This document shows positions 5,519-14,557 of a stretch of DNA of 14,791 nt, one piece after another; positions within the stretch are counted from its first letter, which is position 1, and every line of letters begins with the position of its first letter. The stretch covers positions 1 to 14,791 of the forward strand of contig NZ_WKYV01000051.1 in assembly GCF_009677585.1 (NCBI RefSeq). The letters run 5' to 3'. Position numbers and translations under genes: made by a program. The DNA comes from Lactonifactor sp. BIOML-A5. Lineage in GTDB: Bacteria > Bacillota > Clostridia > Lachnospirales > Lachnospiraceae. Under the pieces are notes generated by a model. That model searched no databases and was not told the origin of the DNA. It was given only the letters and a program-made list of their open reading frames with translations.

Positions 5519-7966
5519 ATGCAGACAGAAACAAAGGGACAGCAGGAACTTTTCCTGAAAGCGGAGAATCTGCTGAAGATATATGGTCCCACAACAGCAG
5601 TAAATCACCTGAGCATCGAGCTGAAAAAGGGCGAGGTGCTTGCCCTGGTAGGAGGCAACGGAGCAGGAAAAAGTACGTTGACTAAAATCCTCTCCGGTGT
5701 TATTACATCTAATGAAGGTACGCTCTCCATTGAGGGAGAAGCTGTGGATATGAATAAATATACTCCGGCAGTGGCGAGAACAAAAGGAATCCGTGTGGTT
5801 CACCAGGAACTGTCTCTGTGTAAAAATCTTACAGTATACGAGAACTTTTATATTGAGCAGTTTCAGAGGTTCGACAAAAAGGATATGAAATGGCGGAAAC
5901 AGGCAAAGGAAATGGCGAGAGAAGCCCTGGACCGGGTATTTCCGGATCACGGCATTGATGTGAATGCAGGTCTTGCCACTCTAAGTATTGCACAGCAGCA
6001 GATGGTTGAGATTGCCCGGGCCACCAGTGACTCTGAGGTGAAGATGCTGGTGCTGGATGAACCGACTTCCTCTCTTCCCGCGGAGCAGACATCTCAGCTT
6101 CAGGACTACATAAAGAAAAGTGCAGGGGAGGGTATCTCGTATATCTATATTTCTCACAGGCTGAAAGAAATAATGTTCCTGGCTGACCGAATCTTCATCA
6201 TGCAGAACGGAGCGGAGAAATATCAGTGCCCTATCGGGGAAACCAGCGAAGAGGATATGGTAGCCCGCATGGGCGACGGGGTTGTGGGAGAAAAGACGGC
6301 GGAAGAAGAAAAGACAGCAATGGCTCCCATTGAAATTAACAAGAATATAAAAGTTGCTTTTGATAATTATTCGAATGGTATGCTGAAGAAAATCTCCAAG
6401 GAAATGTACGGAGGAGAGATAATTGCCTTGACAGGGCTGGAGGGCAACGGACAGCTGGAGTTCCTCCAGGAGGTTTTCTTTCAGGCGAAGAAGAAAAAAG
6501 CAGGTTTGCATATACAGGGAAAGGTTGCCTATGTGGCCGGAGACAGAAAAAAAGAGGGTATTTTTCCCTTATGGTCTATCACAGACAACACCATTATCTC
6601 AAAAATAGCACGTGGAGCTTTGTTTGCACCTATTTCTACCGGCAGAACCAATGAGATTGTAGAACAGTGGAACCAGCGTCTGAAGACAAAATGTGCCTCC
6701 AATGAAGATTTGATTACCAGCCTCAGCGGCGGTAACCAGCAAAAGGTACTGATAGCCAGGGCTATGGCGGTGGATGCTGACATTATCCTTCTGGACGATC
6801 CGACCAGAGGTGTAGATGTAGGGACGAAAAAAGAGCTCTACGGCGTATTCCAGGAAGCGGCAAAAGAAGGGAAACTGGTTATCTGGAGAACATCAGATGA
6901 TGCCGAACTGGAGTATTGCACCAGACTGTTTGTCCTGAATGCAGGCAGTGTGGCCGGGGAATTTAACCACGATGAGTTTGAGCATTCTTCTATGCTGAAG
7001 CTGGCATTTCAGAACAATGAGAAAAAAGCAGAAAATCTGGAGAAAAAGAAAGCAAAGTCTCCGAAGCTTTATCTCCTTGCACTGATTGCCATGTTAATTC
7101 TATATGTAGTATGCGGGGCGCTCTCACCGTCCATCTTTACAAAATTTGGCGTGGAATTGTTGGCAGTGGGATTTACCCCATTTATATTTGCAGCCCTGGC
7201 ACAGACGTTTGCTATCGGACTTGGACATATTGACCTGGGTGTGGGCGCTTTTATGGGCCTTGTAAACGTAGTGTGCGCAACTATTCTGGATCAGAATAAT
7301 GCATTAGGTATTCTCTGTCTTTTGGGACTGCTTCTGGTTTATTCCTGCATGGGACTGATCATTTACTGGAGAGGCGTTCCGCCCATTATTGTAACCCTGG
7401 GCATGTCTTTTGTATGGACAGGCATGGCGTATGTGCTTCAGGATGTACCGGGCGGTCATGTTCCGGAATGGATGGTTCATCTTTTCAATGCCAATAATCC
7501 GGTACTCCAGGGAATATTGATCTGGCTGATTCTTTTTATCATACTGGCGATTCTAATCTACCGTTCCAGATACGGTACGGTAATGCGGGGCTTCGGAAAC
7601 AACGATACCGCGATGAGAAACAGCGGCTGGTCAAAAGCCAGGGCATACTGGGCTACCTATCTGATTGCTGGTATCTTTGCCATGATGGGAGGTATTGCAC
7701 AGTCTGCAATTACGGGAGCTTCGGATGTCAATGCATCTGCAACTTACACTATGCTTACAGTTGCGGCGGTCATCATCGGAGGCGGTTACTTCTCCGGCGG
7801 TGTGGTAACACATGTGGGAGCTGTGTTCGGGGGTATTTCCCTCACTATGGTGAGCGTACTGCTGGGACTTTTAAAAGTGAGTACAGATTATACAGCTACA
7901 ATCCAGGGACTGGTATTAATCTTAATTCTTTCCTTTAGATTGCTGAGAAAGGAGAAACTGCAGTAA
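5519..7966 (+). CDS. Fused tandem-ATPase and permease of a ribose-type ABC importer
   Basis: One 815-residue protein joins an RbsA-like double ATPase (about 1-495) to an RbsC-like permease (about 517-815) through a lysine-rich linker (about 500-516). ATPase domain 1 is complete: Walker A GGNGAGKST (45-53), signature LSIAQQQ (155-161), Walker B LVLDEP with E181, and H213. Domain 2 has a degenerate Walker A without lysine (GLEGNGQLE, 306-314), a canonical LSGGNQQK (402-409) and LLDDP (424-428), with Asp where the catalytic Glu normally sits. The permease part has many hydrophobic helices and the GHIDLGVG motif that matches GGIDLSVG of RbsC. I prefer the ATG at 5519 because AAAGGA lies six bases upstream; the ATG at 5501 is almost touching its GAAAGG. 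The coding frame shows no break at the junction. Its stop overlaps the next permease start by one base. Confidence 0.93.
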   Translation: MQTETKGQQELFLKAENLLKIYGPTTAVNHLSIELKKGEVLALVGGNGAGKSTLTKILSGVITSNEGTLSIEGEAVDMNKYTPAVARTKGIRVVHQELSLCKNLTVYENFYIEQFQRFDKKDMKWRKQAKEMAREALDRVFPDHGIDVNAGLATLSIAQQQMVEIARATSDSEVKMLVLDEPTSSLPAEQTSQLQDYIKKSAGEGISYIYISHRLKEIMFLADRIFIMQNGAEKYQCPIGETSEEDMVARMGDGVVGEKTAEEEKTAMAPIEINKNIKVAFDNYSNGMLKKISKEMYGGEIIALTGLEGNGQLEFLQEVFFQAKKKKAGLHIQGKVAYVAGDRKKEGIFPLWSITDNTIISKIARGALFAPISTGRTNEIVEQWNQRLKTKCASNEDLITSLSGGNQQKVLIARAMAVDADIILLDDPTRGVDVGTKKELYGVFQEAAKEGKLVIWRTSDDAELEYCTRLFVLNAGSVAGEFNHDEFEHSSMLKLAFQNNEKKAENLEKKKAKSPKLYLLALIAMLILYVVCGALSPSIFTKFGVELLAVGFTPFIFAALAQTFAIGLGHIDLGVGAFMGLVNVVCATILDQNNALGILCLLGLLLVYSCMGLIIYWRGVPPIIVTLGMSFVWTGMAYVLQDVPGGHVPEWMVHLFNANNPVLQGILIWLILFIILAILIYRSRYGTVMRGFGNNDTAMRNSGWSKARAYWATYLIAGIFAMMGGIAQSAITGASDVNASATYTMLTVAAVIIGGGYFSGGVVTHVGAVFGGISLTMVSVLLGLLKVSTDYTATIQGLVLILILSFRLLRKEKLQ

Positions 7967-8946
7967 TGAAGAAAGTTAAAAAATATATAAAAGAAAACAA
8001 CTGGGTGTGGGCAGCAGTAGGCGCTTTCCTTCTGTGGTTTGTAATGGGTATCTCTTCGGGCAGGCTGAATCTGGAAAGCTTTTTATCCAATGCCTATACA
8101 GCAGCATTTTTGGCAATCCTTGCCTTCGGACAGATGCTGGTAGTAACCTCCGGGCGGGGGGCTATCGATCTCTCTATACCAGGAGTGCTGACTCTAATGG
8201 CATTTGTCTCTATGAGTATTATTAACGGGGAGAATAAAAATGTTCCTCTGGCAATTCTTGTTATTGTGGTACTCGGAGCGGTGATCGGATTCCTGAACAG
8301 TGTGATGGTAATCTATCTCCAGATACCGGCGATTATTGCCACAATGGCGATGAACTATATCCTCACAACTGCCGCCCTGTTAATTAACAAAAACTTTTCT
8401 ATCTTTGCCATTGCTCCGGTGATTCAAAAGCTGGTTACTACAAGGATATTTGGGGTACAGCTGATGATTTTCCTCATAGTCCTTCTGGCGGTGGGATTTT
8501 GGTTCCTGCTGAACCGGACGTCTTACGGGAAATCACTTCTGGCAGTGGGGCAGAACAGAGAAGCGGCAAAGCTTGCAGGAATTAAAGTAAACAGGGTGGA
8601 AATGCTTACTTATGTATTTTCCAGTATACTGGCAGCCTTCGGAGGTATGCTCACTACAGCAAGGGTAGGCGGAGCCCTTCTGGGAATGGGAGATTCTTAT
8701 ACTCTGGAAACAGTTGCAAGTATTGTTGTTGGTGGTACACTGATATCAGGAGGAAAAGCAAATGTACCGGGAACTCTGGTGGGATGCCTGTTCCTGGGAC
8801 TGATAGTAACGGCCATGCAGATTATGGGATTCTCCGTAGGCGCACAGAATATTGCAAAAGGAGCATTGATTATCATTGTACTTCTTCTCAGTTCCGGGGA
8901 TGCTGTAGAGAAGAAGGTAAAAAGAACTGTGGAGAAAGCAGCGTAG
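7966..8946 (+). CDS. Second ABC permease, RbsC-like
   Basis: This 326-residue polytopic membrane protein belongs to the BPD_transp_2 (RbsC/branched-chain-type) permease family. It has about eight to ten hydrophobic segments, an N-terminal basic stretch (MKKVKKYIKENN), the family motif GRGAIDLSIPGVL after the second helix, and the cytoplasmic coupling region SYGKSLLAVGQNREAAKLAG. It differs clearly from the permease part of the preceding fusion protein, so the importer probably has a heterodimeric channel of one fused and one free half. The ATG overlaps the previous stop in TAATG, indicating translational coupling, with AAAGGAG eleven bases upstream. The amidohydrolase gene begins 14 bases later. 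The length is normal for the family. Confidence 0.94.
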   Translation: MKKVKKYIKENNWVWAAVGAFLLWFVMGISSGRLNLESFLSNAYTAAFLAILAFGQMLVVTSGRGAIDLSIPGVLTLMAFVSMSIINGENKNVPLAILVIVVLGAVIGFLNSVMVIYLQIPAIIATMAMNYILTTAALLINKNFSIFAIAPVIQKLVTTRIFGVQLMIFLIVLLAVGFWFLLNRTSYGKSLLAVGQNREAAKLAGIKVNRVEMLTYVFSSILAAFGGMLTTARVGGALLGMGDSYTLETVASIVVGGTLISGGKANVPGTLVGCLFLGLIVTAMQIMGFSVGAQNIAKGALIIIVLLLSSGDAVEKKVKRTVEKAA

Positions 8947-8960
8947 AAAGGAGTTAAGCT

Positions 8961-9707
8961 ATGATTATTGATTTACATGCCCATCTGGGTGTTGATGTGG
9001 TATTTGATGAGGAACAGTCAGAAGAAGATTTGATTTCCTTTTATGACAAGTATGATGTGGATGGAGCTGTGGTACAGCCGTATCTTCCGAGGATTTATAT
9101 GGAAGATCACATGGCCATTCATGACAGGATCTATGAGCTGACAAAGAGTACAAAGAAAAAGTTCTGGGGAATGGCATCCATTAACCCCCACTTCCGTCCG
9201 GATGACTATGATAAAGAGGCCTGCAGATGTATCAAAGAGCTGGGGTTTGTGGGCATTAAGATTACACCTATCGGTCATGCAACCCATCCTTCTTCCAAGG
9301 ATGCCCTTCACGTATGGGAAGTGTGCAGGGAGCTGAAAGTGCCGCTGATGGTTCACACAGGAGCGGGCATCCCGTTTTCGGATCCCATCAGTGTGGAAAA
9401 GGCACTTGAGAGCTTTCCGGATGTTCCCTGTATCCTGGCCCATGCAGGTTCAGAGATGCACAATCAGCAGGCTATTTATCTGGCAAGAAAATTCGAGAAT
9501 GTTTATCTGGAACCGAGCTGGGTAGGCGTGATTGGAGTGAATAACATGGTAAAACAGGTTGGATGTGATAAGATTATGTTTTCTTCTGATAATATTTATC
9601 AGATTCCTGTTGAGCTTGCCAAATATCGCTCTGTGATCAGCAGGGAAGAGGATTTGGAAAAAGTGCTGTACAAAAATACAGCCAGGGTATATCAGCTGGA
9701 TCTGTAA
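8961..9707 (+). CDS. Amidohydrolase-2-family metal-dependent hydrolase
   Basis: This is a 248-residue cytoplasmic TIM-barrel enzyme of the PF04909-like (ACMSD/lactonase/TIM-barrel hydrolase) group. The metal-binding pattern is intact: H6-A-H8 in IIDLHAHLG, H132 in MVHTGAG, H161 in LAHAGSEM and D210 in FSSDN. K100 lies in GIKITP, a conserved strand of the family. Family members hydrolyse lactones or amides or decarboxylate small acids, so the reaction here is open. It is rather short; sugar lactonases of this family are usually nearer 280-300 residues. AAAGGAG lies seven bases before the ATG. It is the last gene of the transport operon and is followed by a terminator, so it most likely acts on the imported compound. 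That is inference from context only. Confidence 0.88.
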   Translation: MIIDLHAHLGVDVVFDEEQSEEDLISFYDKYDVDGAVVQPYLPRIYMEDHMAIHDRIYELTKSTKKKFWGMASINPHFRPDDYDKEACRCIKELGFVGIKITPIGHATHPSSKDALHVWEVCRELKVPLMVHTGAGIPFSDPISVEKALESFPDVPCILAHAGSEMHNQQAIYLARKFENVYLEPSWVGVIGVNNMVKQVGCDKIMFSSDNIYQIPVELAKYRSVISREEDLEKVLYKNTARVYQLDL

Positions 9708-9739
9708 ACTACCTGCATTTTTACATTCATAATATATAG

Positions 9740-9786
9740 AAGGAACAGGGACTGAATTCTGTAGAAACAGCTCCTGTTCCTTTTTT
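9740..9786 (+). terminator. Intrinsic terminator of the transport operon
   Basis: The left arm at 9740-9754 (AAGGAACAGGGACTG) pairs with 9768-9782, with perfect pairing for AAGGAACAGG/CCTGTTCCTT, then a G-T wobble, one A-C mismatch and CTG/CAG. Six Ts follow (9781-9786). Confidence 0.9.
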
Positions 9787-9811
9787 CACGTCTTGTTTCT
9801 TTTTCCATGCC

Positions 9812-9840
9812 TTGTGAGAGTTATCCGGAAATGGTATAAT
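9812..9840 (+). promoter_or_regulatory. Extended -10 promoter of the peptidase-era-recO operon
   Basis: TTGTGA (9812-9817), a 17-base spacer and a perfect TATAAT (9835-9840) preceded by TG one base upstream (9832-9833) form a strong extended -10 promoter. Transcription would start near 9847. In the leader, CCCGG-AAT-CCGGG (9875-9887) makes a small GC-rich hairpin, and GGAGG (9912-9916) stands six bases before the start codon. Confidence 0.75.
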
Positions 9841-9922
9841 ATGCCTGATACGTCTTTGAACAGTTAGAATAAGCCCCGGAATCCGGGAGAAGATAAAAAT
9901 ATAAAAGAATTGGAGGCAGTTT

Positions 9923-12841
9923 ATGCAGATAGAAAAGATACCGGAATACGAATTACTTCAGGAGGAGATGATTGCGGATATCCATTCCAGAGGATACCTT
10001 CTGAAGCATAGAAAAAGTGGGGCCAGAGTTATGCTTCTGGAAAATGACGATGAGAATAAGGTTTTTAATATTGCATTTCGCACGCCGCCCGCAGACAGCA
10101 CAGGGGTGGCACATATATTGGAGCACAGTGTTCTGTGCGGCTCCAAGCATTTTCCATTAAAGGATCCTTTTGTTGAACTGGTGAAAGGGTCTTTAAACAC
10201 CTTTTTGAATGCCATGACTTATCCGGACAAGACCATGTATCCTGTGGCAAGCTGCAATGATCAGGATTTTCAGAATTTGATGCATGTGTATCTGGATGCC
10301 GTATTTTTCCCTAATATCTATGAAAAGGAAGAGATTTTCCGCCAGGAGGGGTGGAGCTACCAGTTGGAGAATCCCGAAGATCCCCTACGCTATAACGGAG
10401 TGGTATACAATGAAATGAAAGGCGCGTTTTCCTCCCCGGAGGAGGTGTTGGACCGGGCGATTTTAAATTCCCTGTTTCCGGATACCCCCTATGGTGTGGA
10501 ATCCGGGGGAGATCCGGCAGATATCCCAAACCTGAAGTATTCTGAGTTCTTAGGTTTTCACAGCAGGTATTACCATCCCTCCAACAGCTATATCTATCTC
10601 TATGGAAAGATGGACATGGAGGAGAAACTCAGGTGGATGGATCGGGAGTATCTGTCCAAATATGATGCCATGCCTGTAACTTCCCAGATACCAAAACAGC
10701 CAGCGTTCTCTCAGGTAAAAGAGGTAGTTCTGGAATATCCGGTGGCAGAAAATGAGCCGGAGGAAGAGAATACGTATCTGTCTTACAACGTGGTAGTGGG
10801 AGACAGTCTGGATGTTGAGCTCTGTGTTGCATTCAGTGTACTGGATTATGTGCTGTTAAGCGCACCGGGAGCGCCTCTAAAGCAGGCATTGCTGGACGAG
10901 AAGATAGGCAAGGATATTATGGGATCCTATGACGACGGAATTTACCAGCCGTTTTTCTCAGTGATCGCCAAAAATGCCCGTCCGGAACAGAAGGATAGGT
11001 TTTTAGCCTTAATCCGGGAGACCCTGGAGAAGATTTCACAGACAGGCATTGACCAGAAGGCTGTGGCAGCCGGCATTAATTCTATGGAATTCCGTTTCCG
11101 GGAAGCTGATTATGCATCTTATCCCAAGGGCCTGATGTATGGGATTGATGTATTTGACAGCTGGCTTTATGATGATGAAAAACCTTTTGTGCACCTTGAG
11201 CAGCTGAAGATTTTTGAACTTTTGAAAGAAAAAGCAGGGCAGGGATATTTTGAAGCGTTGATTCGGACGTATCTCTTAGATAACACCCATGCCTCTGTAG
11301 TGATTGTAAATCCAAAAAGGGGACTGGCAGCTGCCAGGGAAAAGGCGCTGGAGGAGAAACTGGAAGCCTACAAAGCTTCTCTTACATCTGCTGAGATAGA
11401 GGAACTGGTGAAAAAAACGCATCGTCTGACAGAGTACCAGGAAGGGGAGGAGTCCCCTGAGGCACTGAAGTGTATTCCTATGCTGAAGCGATCCGATATC
11501 TCCAGGGAAGGGACGAAGATTTATAATACGGAAAAGTATGTGGGAGATACGCTGGTTCTGCACCACAATATCTACACTAATGGTATCGGATATCTTACCC
11601 TGCTTTTTGACACAAAGGATGTACCCTCCCATCTGGTACCCTACATGGGAATTCTGAAATCCGTACTTGGGTTTGTGGATACAGAACATTATTCCTATGG
11701 GGAATTATTTAACGAGATCAACGCCAATACCGGGGGCATAAGCTGCGGACTCCAGGTCTTCGGCAATACCAAAGACAGATATGATACAAAAAATATGTTT
11801 GGGGTGAGAAGTAAGGCTCTATACAGTAAACTTCCCTTTGTATTTTCTATGATTGAGGAGATTCTTTTTACCTCCAGATTGAGGGATGAGAAACGTCTGT
11901 ATGAGATAATCGCCAAACTGAAATCCAGGCTTCAGATGTCCCTGGCCAGTGCGGGACACTCCTCGGCTATGCTCAGGGCAATCTCGTATTTTTCCAGAAC
12001 GGCTTATTTTCAGGATCAGATTGGCGGGATTGCATTCTATGACTTAATCGATACCATTGAGAAGAATTTTGAACAGGTAAAAGAAGATGTATTCTCCAAA
12101 TTGGAACAGCTGATGCAGATGATTTTCCGCCCGGAACATCTGGTGGTGAGCTATACTGCTGATGAAGCGGGATACGAGGGGATCGAGGCTTTGATAGCAG
12201 GGCTGAAGGAAGGACTGTATACACAGCCTGTGGAAAAAGGGGCTTTGAAATATGACTTCCGTCCAAAAAATGAGGGCTTTAAAACCTCCGGACAGGTACA
12301 ATATGTGGCCAGTGCCGGTAACTTTGAAGAGGCAGGGTATCACTACACCGGGGCGCTCCGCATCCTGAAGGTGATCTTGAGCTATGAATATCTCTGGACG
12401 AATATCCGTGTAAAGGGCGGGGCTTACGGATGCATGAGCGGTTTCCGCAGATCCGGGGACGGATTCCTGGTATCCTACAGAGATCCCCATCTGAAAAATA
12501 CGCTGAAGATATTCAGTGAGACTCCTGCATTTATTCGGAGCTTCCAGGCAGATGAGAGAGAGATGACAAAATATATTATCGGGACCATCAGTGAACTGGA
12601 TGTTCCTATGAATCCATCCACAAAAGGGGCTATGAGCCTGAACGCGTACTTTGGTAAACTCACAGAGGAGGATATCCTTACAGAGAGGGAAGAGATTCTG
12701 AATGCTTCCGTCGAAGATATTCAGAGACTGGGGGATATTGTAGAGGCCATAATGAATCAGAATATAATCTGTGTCATTGGAGGCGAAGGAAAGATTGAGG
12801 AAAACAAAGAGCTATTTAAAGAAGTAAAACCACTGTTTTAG
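9923..12841 (+). CDS. M16C zinc metallopeptidase (insulinase/presequence-protease type)
   Basis: The 972 residues match the four-domain M16C enzymes (PreP-like), clam-shell peptidases that cut peptides up to a few dozen residues long. The inverted zinc motif H-x-x-E-H is at 64-68 (HILEH), with E67 as catalytic base, and the third ligand is probably E164 in YNEMKGAFSS. The C-terminal half carries the substrate-positioning pair R829 and Y835 in IRVKGGAYG. The middle (roughly 470-720) matches the M16C-associated region in position. There is no signal peptide or membrane segment, so it is cytoplasmic and probably handles peptide turnover. It is the first gene of an operon, with the era start only 12 bases after its stop codon. 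All key residues are present and the gene is intact. Confidence 0.94.
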   Translation: MQIEKIPEYELLQEEMIADIHSRGYLLKHRKSGARVMLLENDDENKVFNIAFRTPPADSTGVAHILEHSVLCGSKHFPLKDPFVELVKGSLNTFLNAMTYPDKTMYPVASCNDQDFQNLMHVYLDAVFFPNIYEKEEIFRQEGWSYQLENPEDPLRYNGVVYNEMKGAFSSPEEVLDRAILNSLFPDTPYGVESGGDPADIPNLKYSEFLGFHSRYYHPSNSYIYLYGKMDMEEKLRWMDREYLSKYDAMPVTSQIPKQPAFSQVKEVVLEYPVAENEPEEENTYLSYNVVVGDSLDVELCVAFSVLDYVLLSAPGAPLKQALLDEKIGKDIMGSYDDGIYQPFFSVIAKNARPEQKDRFLALIRETLEKISQTGIDQKAVAAGINSMEFRFREADYASYPKGLMYGIDVFDSWLYDDEKPFVHLEQLKIFELLKEKAGQGYFEALIRTYLLDNTHASVVIVNPKRGLAAAREKALEEKLEAYKASLTSAEIEELVKKTHRLTEYQEGEESPEALKCIPMLKRSDISREGTKIYNTEKYVGDTLVLHHNIYTNGIGYLTLLFDTKDVPSHLVPYMGILKSVLGFVDTEHYSYGELFNEINANTGGISCGLQVFGNTKDRYDTKNMFGVRSKALYSKLPFVFSMIEEILFTSRLRDEKRLYEIIAKLKSRLQMSLASAGHSSAMLRAISYFSRTAYFQDQIGGIAFYDLIDTIEKNFEQVKEDVFSKLEQLMQMIFRPEHLVVSYTADEAGYEGIEALIAGLKEGLYTQPVEKGALKYDFRPKNEGFKTSGQVQYVASAGNFEEAGYHYTGALRILKVILSYEYLWTNIRVKGGAYGCMSGFRRSGDGFLVSYRDPHLKNTLKIFSETPAFIRSFQADEREMTKYIIGTISELDVPMNPSTKGAMSLNAYFGKLTEEDILTEREEILNASVEDIQRLGDIVEAIMNQNIICVIGGEGKIEENKELFKEVKPLF

Positions 12842-12853
12842 GAAGAGGAAGGT

Positions 12854-13759
12854 ATGAATACAAATTATAAATCCGGTTTCGCAGCATTGATTGGCCGGCC
12901 GAATGTGGGAAAATCAACGCTGATGAATCAATTAATCGGGCAGAAGATCGCCATAACTTCTAAAAAGCCTCAGACTACCAGGAATAAGATCCAGACAGTT
13001 TACACCTGTGAACAGGGGCAGATTGTTTTCCTGGACACCCCTGGGATTCACAAGGCAAAAAATAAGCTTGGGGAGTATATGGTTCATGTGGCAGAGCGGA
13101 CGCTGAAGGAGGTAGATGTAATTTTATGGCTGGTGGAGCCGTCTACTTTTATAGGAGTCGGTGAAAGGCATATTGCAGAACAGCTGGAAAAATGTAATGT
13201 TCCGGTGATTCTTGTAATAAACAAGGTAGATACGGTAAAGAAAGAAGAGGTGCTTGCCTTTATTGATGCCTATCGGAAAATTATGGATTTCGCTGAGATA
13301 ATTCCTGCCTCTGCGCTGCGGGGGCAAAATACAGAGGATATTATTCAGTGCATTTTCAAATATCTGCCCTATGGTCCGCAGTTCTATGATGAGGATACCG
13401 TAACGGATCAGCCTCAGAGGCAGATTGTTGCGGAGATTATCCGGGAGAAGGCGCTTCATGCTTTGGACGAAGAGATTCCCCATGGAATCGCAGTGGCTGT
13501 AGACTCCATGAAGGAAAGACGCCATGGGCATATTGTGGACATTGACGCTACAATAATCTGTGAGAGGGATTCCCATAAGGGAATCATTATCGGCAAGCAA
13601 GGGGCTATGTTAAAGAAAATAGGAACCAATGCCAGATACGAGATTGAGCAGATGCTGGAAGAAAAAGTAAATCTTAAGCTCTGGGTGAAGGTGAAAAAGG
13701 ACTGGCGGGACAGTGATTTTCTTATGAAGAACTTCGGATATTATAAAAAGGAAGTATAG
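12854..13759 (+). CDS. era: GTPase Era
   Basis: Era is an essential GTPase that binds the 3' end of 16S rRNA and assists 30S subunit maturation. All G motifs are visible: G1 GRPNVGKST (14-22), G2 in the [11 protein letters not shown] region, G3 DTPGIH, G4 NKVD and G5 near PASAL. The C-terminal KH domain carries the RNA-binding I-G-K-Q-G loop in [13 protein letters not shown]. The length of 301 residues is typical. GAGGAAGG lies just before the ATG. The gene sits between the M16C peptidase and recO, with recO starting two bases after the stop; era-recO adjacency is common in Firmicutes. There are no anomalies. Confidence 0.98.
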   Translation: MNTNYKSGFAALIGRPNVGKSTLMNQLIGQKIAITSKKPQTTRNKIQTVYTCEQGQIVFLDTPGIHKAKNKLGEYMVHVAERTLKEVDVILWLVEPSTFIGVGERHIAEQLEKCNVPVILVINKVDTVKKEEVLAFIDAYRKIMDFAEIIPASALRGQNTEDIIQCIFKYLPYGPQFYDEDTVTDQPQRQIVAEIIREKALHALDEEIPHGIAVAVDSMKERRHGHIVDIDATIICERDSHKGIIIGKQGAMLKKIGTNARYEIEQMLEEKVNLKLWVKVKKDWRDSDFLMKNFGYYKKEV

Positions 13760-13761
13760 AG

Positions 13762-14505
13762 ATGACAGAGACCATAACCGTGACTGGAATGGTGTTATCG
13801 GCCATGCCCGTGGGGGATTATGATAAACGGTTAGTCCTGCTTACAAAAGAGCGGGGAAAGATCACAGCATTTGCAAGGGGGGCCAGAAGACAGAACAGCC
13901 CCCTTTTAGCAGCGGCAAATCCCTTTGTATTCGGAAGTTTTAACTTGTACGAAGGGAGGACAGCCTACCAGATACAGCAGACAATGGTAAAAAACTACTT
14001 TACAGAACTGGCTGTGGCTCAGCCAGGGGTTTATTACGGGTTTTATTTTCTGGAATTCGCAGACTATTACGGCAGGGAATATACAGATGAAAGGCAGATG
14101 CTCAATCTTCTCTACGTTACTTTGAAAGCACTTCTCAATGAGAGACTGGATAATCGGCTAATTCGCTACATATACGAACTGAAGGCCATGGTTATCAATG
14201 GTGAATATCCTCAGGTGTTCGAATGTGTAAGCTGCGGGGCAAAGGAATCTCTGGATACCTTCAGCGTCCGAAAAAGCGGAGTGCTCTGCCCAAACTGCAG
14301 GAAAAAGACAGAAGACGGAATGGGAATTGATGAAACCGTAAGGTATACCATGCAGTATATTGTGGCCTCTCCTCTGGAAAAGCTGTACAGCTTTACTGTA
14401 TCAGAAGAAGCATTGAACCATCTTGGTAGGATCGTCAGGGCTTATACGGGGAAATATATAGATAAAAAATTCAAAAGCCTGGAGATACTGGAGCAGATGA
14501 CGTAA
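13762..14505 (+). CDS. recO: DNA repair protein RecO
   Basis: RecO works with RecF and RecR to load RecA on SSB-coated single-stranded DNA and anneals complementary strands during recombinational repair. The 247-residue product has the N-terminal OB-fold signature ([20 protein letters not shown], then KGRG-like [15 protein letters not shown]). The helical C-terminal part carries a four-cysteine zinc site, C155-x2-C158 and C176-x2-C179, as in many Gram-positive RecO proteins. It starts two bases after era, with AAAGGAAG inside the end of era as ribosome-binding site, so the two are probably translationally coupled. It is the last gene of the operon, followed by a palindrome and a terminator. 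Confidence 0.97.
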   Translation: MTETITVTGMVLSAMPVGDYDKRLVLLTKERGKITAFARGARRQNSPLLAAANPFVFGSFNLYEGRTAYQIQQTMVKNYFTELAVAQPGVYYGFYFLEFADYYGREYTDERQMLNLLYVTLKALLNERLDNRLIRYIYELKAMVINGEYPQVFECVSCGAKESLDTFSVRKSGVLCPNCRKKTEDGMGIDETVRYTMQYIVASPLEKLYSFTVSEEALNHLGRIVRAYTGKYIDKKFKSLEILEQMT

Positions 14506-14520
14506 AGGAGAGGAAGGAGG

Positions 14521-14552
14521 GGGACGTGTTCTTTCTGGAAAGAACACGTCCC
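14521..14552. repeat. Perfect 15-bp inverted repeat after recO
   Basis: GGGACGTGTTCTTTC (14521-14535) and its exact reverse complement (14538-14552) are separated by TG, giving a very stable hairpin in the recO 3' region. There is no T run after it, so it is not a classic terminator by itself. It could protect the 3' end, act as a REP-like dispersed repeat, or assist the terminator that follows. Whether it is repeated in the genome cannot be seen here. Confidence 0.75.
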
Positions 14553-14557
14553 AGAAT

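Noticed and set aside
5981..5995. LSIAQ instead of LSGGQ in ATPase domain 1 as a sign of inactivity
   Set aside because: Alanine or serine at this place occurs in active sugar importer ATPases of the same family, and the Walker A, Walker B and H-loop residues are all intact.
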